This document shows positions 60,467 to 64,000 of a stretch of DNA of 64,000 nt, piece by piece (position 1 is the first letter of the stretch; the number at the start of each line of letters is the position of its first letter). The notes under the pieces were generated by a model, which was not told the origin of the DNA, made no database searches, and saw only the letters and a program-made list of their open reading frames with translations. The stretch is from an uncultured Bacteroidales bacterium (GTDB lineage: Bacteria; Bacteroidota; Bacteroidia; Bacteroidales; UBA932): NCBI GenBank assembly GCA_934667175.1, contig CAKULN010000010.1, positions 1 through 64,000 on the forward strand, written 5' to 3'. The translations under genes were made by a program, and so were the position numbers.

Positions 60467-61495
60467 ATGAAAATACTGGTTACCGGAGTTGCCGGCTTTA
60501 TCGGCTCAAGGCTGATGGCAAGACTTGCCGAAAGGGGGGATGAGGTTGTCGGACTGGACAACATCAATGACTACTACGACGTACGTCTTAAGTACGGCAG
60601 GTTAAAGGAAAATGGATTTGAAGGCCCTTTCGAGGAAGGAAACGTGGCTGTGAGCGTGAAATACCCCAACTGCCGTTTCGTGAAGATGTCCATCTGCGAC
60701 AAGGCCGCGCTGGATGCCCTTTTCGAGAAAGAAAAATTTAAAAGGGTGGTCAATCTCGCCGCGCAAGCCGGAGTGAGATATTCAATCACAAACCCTTACG
60801 TCTACCTTGAAAGCAACCTTCACGGATTCCTGAATATTCTTGAGGCATGCCGCAACTTCGGAGTGGAGCATCTGGTCTATGCCTCCTCCAGCTCGATCTA
60901 CGGACTGAACGAGAAAGTCCCGTTCTCCGAGGATGACAAGGCCGACTGTCCGGTAAGCCTCTACGGTGCCACCAAGAAAGCTAACGAACTGATGGCCCAT
61001 TCATATTCAAAACTTTACGGATTCGCCTCCACCGGACTTCGCTTTTTCACGGTCTATGGCCCGTGGGGACGACCTGACATGTCCCCGATGCTTTTCGCCT
61101 CGGCCATTGCCAAGGGTGAGCCTATCAAGGTCTTCAACGGTGGCGACATGATCCGTGACTTCACCTACGTGGATGACATCGTCGAGGGCACCATCCGTGT
61201 GATTGACCACACTCCGAAGTCAGAGGAATGCGCCCACAACGTCCCGGCAAAGGTTTACAACATCGGCTGCTCGCACCCTGTGAAACTGATGGATTTCATC
61301 AGCGAGATCGAGCAGGCCTACGGTAAGCCGGCCCAGAAGATTTTCCTCCCGATGCAGGCCGGCGATGTCTACCAGACCAACGCCGACACCACCAAACTGG
61401 AGACCGAACTCGGCTACAAGCCCTGCACAACCCTCCACGAAGGCATCCGCCGCTTCATGGAGTGGTACAAGAGTGACCTCAATCCACTGAAGTAA
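60467..61495 (+). CDS. NAD-dependent UDP-sugar 4-epimerase (UDP-glucuronate epimerase type)
   Basis: 342 aa extended SDR enzyme. Rossmann motif TGVAGFIGSRL near residue 6, active-site YGATKKANEL (Tyr/Lys), substrate loop YGPWGRPDMSPMLFA and YVDDIVEGTIRV. The GRPDM and NINDYYD words resemble UDP-glucuronate 4-epimerases (CapI/LspL) that feed capsule or LPS synthesis. It is the first gene of a polysaccharide cluster that continues out of the window. Confidence 0.88.
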   Translation: MKILVTGVAGFIGSRLMARLAERGDEVVGLDNINDYYDVRLKYGRLKENGFEGPFEEGNVAVSVKYPNCRFVKMSICDKAALDALFEKEKFKRVVNLAAQAGVRYSITNPYVYLESNLHGFLNILEACRNFGVEHLVYASSSSIYGLNEKVPFSEDDKADCPVSLYGATKKANELMAHSYSKLYGFASTGLRFFTVYGPWGRPDMSPMLFASAIAKGEPIKVFNGGDMIRDFTYVDDIVEGTIRVIDHTPKSEECAHNVPAKVYNIGCSHPVKLMDFISEIEQAYGKPAQKIFLPMQAGDVYQTNADTTKLETELGYKPCTTLHEGIRRFMEWYKSDLNPLK

Positions 61496-61519
61496 ACTGC
61501 ATGAAGTCCATGACGCCGG

Positions 61520-62731
61520 ATGAGGAGAGTCGCTGTAATATTCGAGGAGAACATCTTCGACCGTAAAGGGTCGTTTAATGCCAAATGCGCACGAATTAAG
61601 CACTTGGCCGAACTGACTGGATGGCAAATTGATGCTTTTTGCATCCAACTTTACCAAGATGCGTTCGTCAGTTCGCTCCTTGGCCGCAGGTCTCTTGACA
61701 TTCCAGGAGATGGGGAAATCTCCGAGAAGGCTCTTCGCAAGAGGAAATCCGTGCTCCTTAACGGGGTGAGACTGAACCTCATCTGGAAGAATTACTCGAT
61801 TTTGGACCACTTCCTGTTTTACAAATTAGGCTTGCGTCCAGTCTGTTACCCACGTTTCCTGAAAAAGTATGTGAGTCTTCTTAAGGGATACGATGTCATC
61901 GCTGCACATTCTTTTGTCGGGGGATTTATCGCAAAGGAGGCGCAGAGAAAGTTCGGGATTCCGTTCTACATCACATGGCACGGTTCAGACATCCACACGG
62001 CTCCTTTCAAACACCCTCAGATCAAAGATCTTACAGCAGAACTTCTCTGCGACGCGAAGATCAACTGCTTTGTCAGCCGCAATCTAATGGATGTGTCGGA
62101 CCGGATCGGGCCAGGAAACAAAACGGTTCTTTACAACGGCTGTGACGAGCGCTTCGTCCGCTACCCGGAAGACAGGCGTTTGGCATTGAGGCGAGAGTTC
62201 GGGGTGCAAGGAAAAAAGGTAGTGACCTATGCGGGCAACCTTCTTCCTGTCAAAAACCCTGAAAGCCTTCCGGGAATATTCCATGAGGTTCGCAGGCTTT
62301 ATCAAGGAGATATCGAGTTCTGGGTGGTCGGTGACGGTCGGTTAAGGTCAACGATTGAGGCTGAGATTAATGCTGACAGCACTTTGGCATGCCGCTTTTT
62401 GGGGAATATGCCTCCGGAGAGGATGCCGGAGATATTCAATTGCACCGATGTCCTTGTGCTACCAAGCAAGAATGAGGGACTTGGAATGGTGCTGGTTGAG
62501 GCGGTCAGATGCGGTGCGGATGCCGTGGCTTCACGTGTCGGGGGCATACCTGAGGTTATAGGAACGGAAAACACAGTCCCGTTGGGCGGGAATTTTACAA
62601 TATGTGTGGCGGATTTGATCGTCAAGGGGTTGAATGGAAAGTTGCATAGACCTTCCGTCGATTTGTTTGATTGGAATCTGACCGCGGAAAAAGAGAGGCG
62701 ATTGATCGATAAAATGCTGTCAAATGGCTGA
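61520..62731 (+). CDS. Glycosyltransferase family 4 protein
   Basis: 403 aa GT-B enzyme. N-terminal acceptor half has WHGSDIHTAPF and CFVSRNLMD. The donor half has VVTYAGNLLPVKNPESLPGI and the nucleotide-sugar motif LPSKNEGLGMVLVEAVRCGA (E-x7-E), typical of GT4. It transfers a sugar to a lipid-linked glycan in the cytoplasm; the sugar cannot be predicted. It overlaps the next gene by a few bases. ATG 61520 is chosen as the first in-frame start after the epimerase stop. Confidence 0.88.
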   Translation: MRRVAVIFEENIFDRKGSFNAKCARIKHLAELTGWQIDAFCIQLYQDAFVSSLLGRRSLDIPGDGEISEKALRKRKSVLLNGVRLNLIWKNYSILDHFLFYKLGLRPVCYPRFLKKYVSLLKGYDVIAAHSFVGGFIAKEAQRKFGIPFYITWHGSDIHTAPFKHPQIKDLTAELLCDAKINCFVSRNLMDVSDRIGPGNKTVLYNGCDERFVRYPEDRRLALRREFGVQGKKVVTYAGNLLPVKNPESLPGIFHEVRRLYQGDIEFWVVGDGRLRSTIEAEINADSTLACRFLGNMPPERMPEIFNCTDVLVLPSKNEGLGMVLVEAVRCGADAVASRVGGIPEVIGTENTVPLGGNFTICVADLIVKGLNGKLHRPSVDLFDWNLTAEKERRLIDKMLSNG

Positions 62732-63680
62732 GATTTCTGTTGTTTGTCCGGTGTTCAACGCGGAAAAATACCTTCACAGATGCGTGGACAGTGTCCTGTC
62801 CCAATCTTTCCGTGATTTCGAGTTGCTGATGGTGGACGATGGCAGTGAGGATGCCGGCGGACGGGTTTGTGACGAATATGCCCAAGCCGACACCAGGGTC
62901 AAGGTTATCCACAAAACGAACGGAGGTGTTTCATCCGCGCGTCAGGCAGGAATGGATGCCGCCACAGGCAAGTACTTCATCCACATCGATCCGGATGACT
63001 GGATCGACCCGGATTTGCTTGGCAGGATGCATGACACGGCTGTAAGTGAGAACGCCGATGTTGTTTGCTGTGACATGCTTGCCGTTTTCAGCAACGCCTC
63101 TGTTCTTCTCCGGCAATGTCACCTTGGCTACTCCCAGAGACGTATAGCTGAGGCGGTCGCAAGCGGAGAGATGTCTCATTCTTTGTGTAACAAATTGATC
63201 CTCCGCTCTGTCTACGATAGTTACGGATTGTTTTTCCCACCGGAGGTTTCAACCGGAGAGGATGCCGTCGTGTGTGACACAATGTTCATCAAAGGAGTCA
63301 AGTGTGCGTTCTGCGAGGGGGTCTACTATCACTATGACCGTGTGAGCGGTCAGAATTCTCTGACAAGGACAAACTTTGAGAAGAGTCTGGATTCGATCAA
63401 ACGTTGTGTAGGTTTGTTGGAACATGTGGATGGTGACAAAAAGATCAGAGCCCTGTCTGTCCGCAAGATGAAGGACATGGCGAAGATGAAGGCGTTCTAT
63501 TTCTTGCCTTTCAAGGAATTCAGGGATTTGTACAAGGAGATCAATCTTGATTATTTTTTCAGGAATATTCTAAAAGTCAGGAAACGTGAGGCTTATGTAG
63601 CCTTGGCCTTGCTTGTTCACAGCAACAAGGCCGCGTTCGCTCTTTTCAGAAAACTGAAATCTGTCGGTGGCAGGACATGA
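62724..63680 (+). CDS. Glycosyltransferase family 2 protein
   Basis: 318 aa GT-A enzyme. SVVCPVFNAEKYLHRCVDSV at the N-terminus, VDDGSEDAGG and HIDPDDWIDPDLLG (DxD metal site near residue 95) are the family signatures. The C-terminal part is basic and helical. Probably inverting; adds a residue to the surface polysaccharide. It overlaps the preceding gene by eight bases. Confidence 0.9.
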   Translation: MAEISVVCPVFNAEKYLHRCVDSVLSQSFRDFELLMVDDGSEDAGGRVCDEYAQADTRVKVIHKTNGGVSSARQAGMDAATGKYFIHIDPDDWIDPDLLGRMHDTAVSENADVVCCDMLAVFSNASVLLRQCHLGYSQRRIAEAVASGEMSHSLCNKLILRSVYDSYGLFFPPEVSTGEDAVVCDTMFIKGVKCAFCEGVYYHYDRVSGQNSLTRTNFEKSLDSIKRCVGLLEHVDGDKKIRALSVRKMKDMAKMKAFYFLPFKEFRDLYKEINLDYFFRNILKVRKREAYVALALLVHSNKAAFALFRKLKSVGGRT

Positions 63681-63686
63681 TCCAGC

Positions 63687-64000
63687 CTATCTGAGGGCTG
63701 AGCGGAATGTGTCGAAGATGTTTTGCGAGACTTCCCCTGTTCCCGGGGTTTTAAGTTCCCGTTCGTAGTAATCCTCCCTCATAGGCTTCATGGGGTCTTT
63801 CCCTTCCAGAATCACCTCATTTATGAACTGTTCAATGTCTTGAATGGTTTCTCCTGTGTAGTGTAATTCCATGCTTTTTCTTGCGTCCATGTTCATTGTC
63901 TCCATGAGCTTTTCCTTCTCACCAGTGACGAACATAATCGGTTTTCGTGTGAAGAGGTATTCTATCATGAAAGAGCAACAGTCGTGTATCATCGCGTCGG
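63687..64000 (-). CDS. CDP-glycerol glycerophosphotransferase-like protein, C-terminal part
   Basis: Only the last ~104 codons are in the window; the frame stays open to the edge. DAMIHDCCSFMIEYLFTRKP followed by IMFV matches the donor-binding part of TagB/TagF-type enzymes, where a histidine and a serine or threonine lie in a HD.gSf...Eyl..kP pattern. The end KTPGTGEVSQNIFDTFRSAL is basic and helical. It is convergent with the GT2 gene (gap of six bases). The family call is by motif only. Confidence 0.6.
   Translation of the reverse strand, partial: DAMIHDCCSFMIEYLFTRKPIMFVTGEKEKLMETMNMDARKSMELHYTGETIQDIEQFINEVILEGKDPMKPMREDYYERELKTPGTGEVSQNIFDTFRSALR

Overview
The window looks like the chromosome of a Bacteroidales bacterium with mid-50s GC (my estimate by eye). 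The evidence is the SusC/SusD pair, the multi-subunit Mfa/Fim-type fimbrial locus with DUF3575 and DUF4906 proteins, the many lipoproteins, the glycine decarboxylase split into two subunits, a short histone H1-like protein, and promoters of the Bacteroidetes type (TTTG about 19 bp before TAnnTTTG). Genus cannot be fixed from this sequence; a Rikenellaceae or Cryptobacteroides-like lineage would fit.

Layout. 1-11.8 kb: a fimbrial operon (DUF3575/OmpA-like protein, anchor-like lipoprotein, three fimbrillin-like lipoproteins, a 698-aa accessory subunit and a 1122-aa DUF4906 tip-type protein). 12-13.3 kb: gmk-nadD. 13.5-21.3 kb: a SusC/SusD outer-membrane uptake locus with two surface lipoproteins and a calcineurin-like phosphoesterase. 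21.4-28.7 kb: RHH regulator, MATE and EamA transporters, YitT protein, an unknown gene, a BspA-like LRR protein and a double FGE-sulfatase-domain lipoprotein. 28.7-33.1 kb: the glycine cleavage operon gcvT-gcvH-gcvPA-gcvPB. 33.4-47 kb: tRNA-Ala, SEC-C protein, YugP-type peptidase, alr, DJ-1 protein, tRNA-Gln, tyrS-rbfA with a membrane-bound AraC-type regulator, tpiA, histone H1-like gene, rplY-pth, a C11 peptidase and an M49 dipeptidyl peptidase. 47.4-60 kb: xerD-type recombinase, ComEA-like protein, rsmI, tdk, recA, rlmN, patatin/BamA-like protein, recX, purC, a GNAT-like gene and mtgA. 60.5-64 kb: the start of a surface-polysaccharide cluster (UDP-sugar epimerase, GT4, GT2, and the C-terminal part of a CDP-glycerol glycerophosphotransferase-like gene running off the window).

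Two features cut across the annotation. First, a family of small palindromes with a conserved core (GAGCYTGYCGA) and interchangeable complementary arms fills many intergenic gaps and has entered three protein-coding genes in frame, where it encodes TEPAEV- or TEPAGA-type peptide repeats. Second, the short word GAATAT (and the palindrome GAATATTC) occurs roughly every 400 bp on both strands, in coding and non-coding DNA, far above chance for this base composition. A 51-52 bp tandem palindrome array lies just after the XerD-type gene, and a third intergenic repeat family has three copies. These sequence-level features, rather than any single gene cluster, are the most unusual content of the window.
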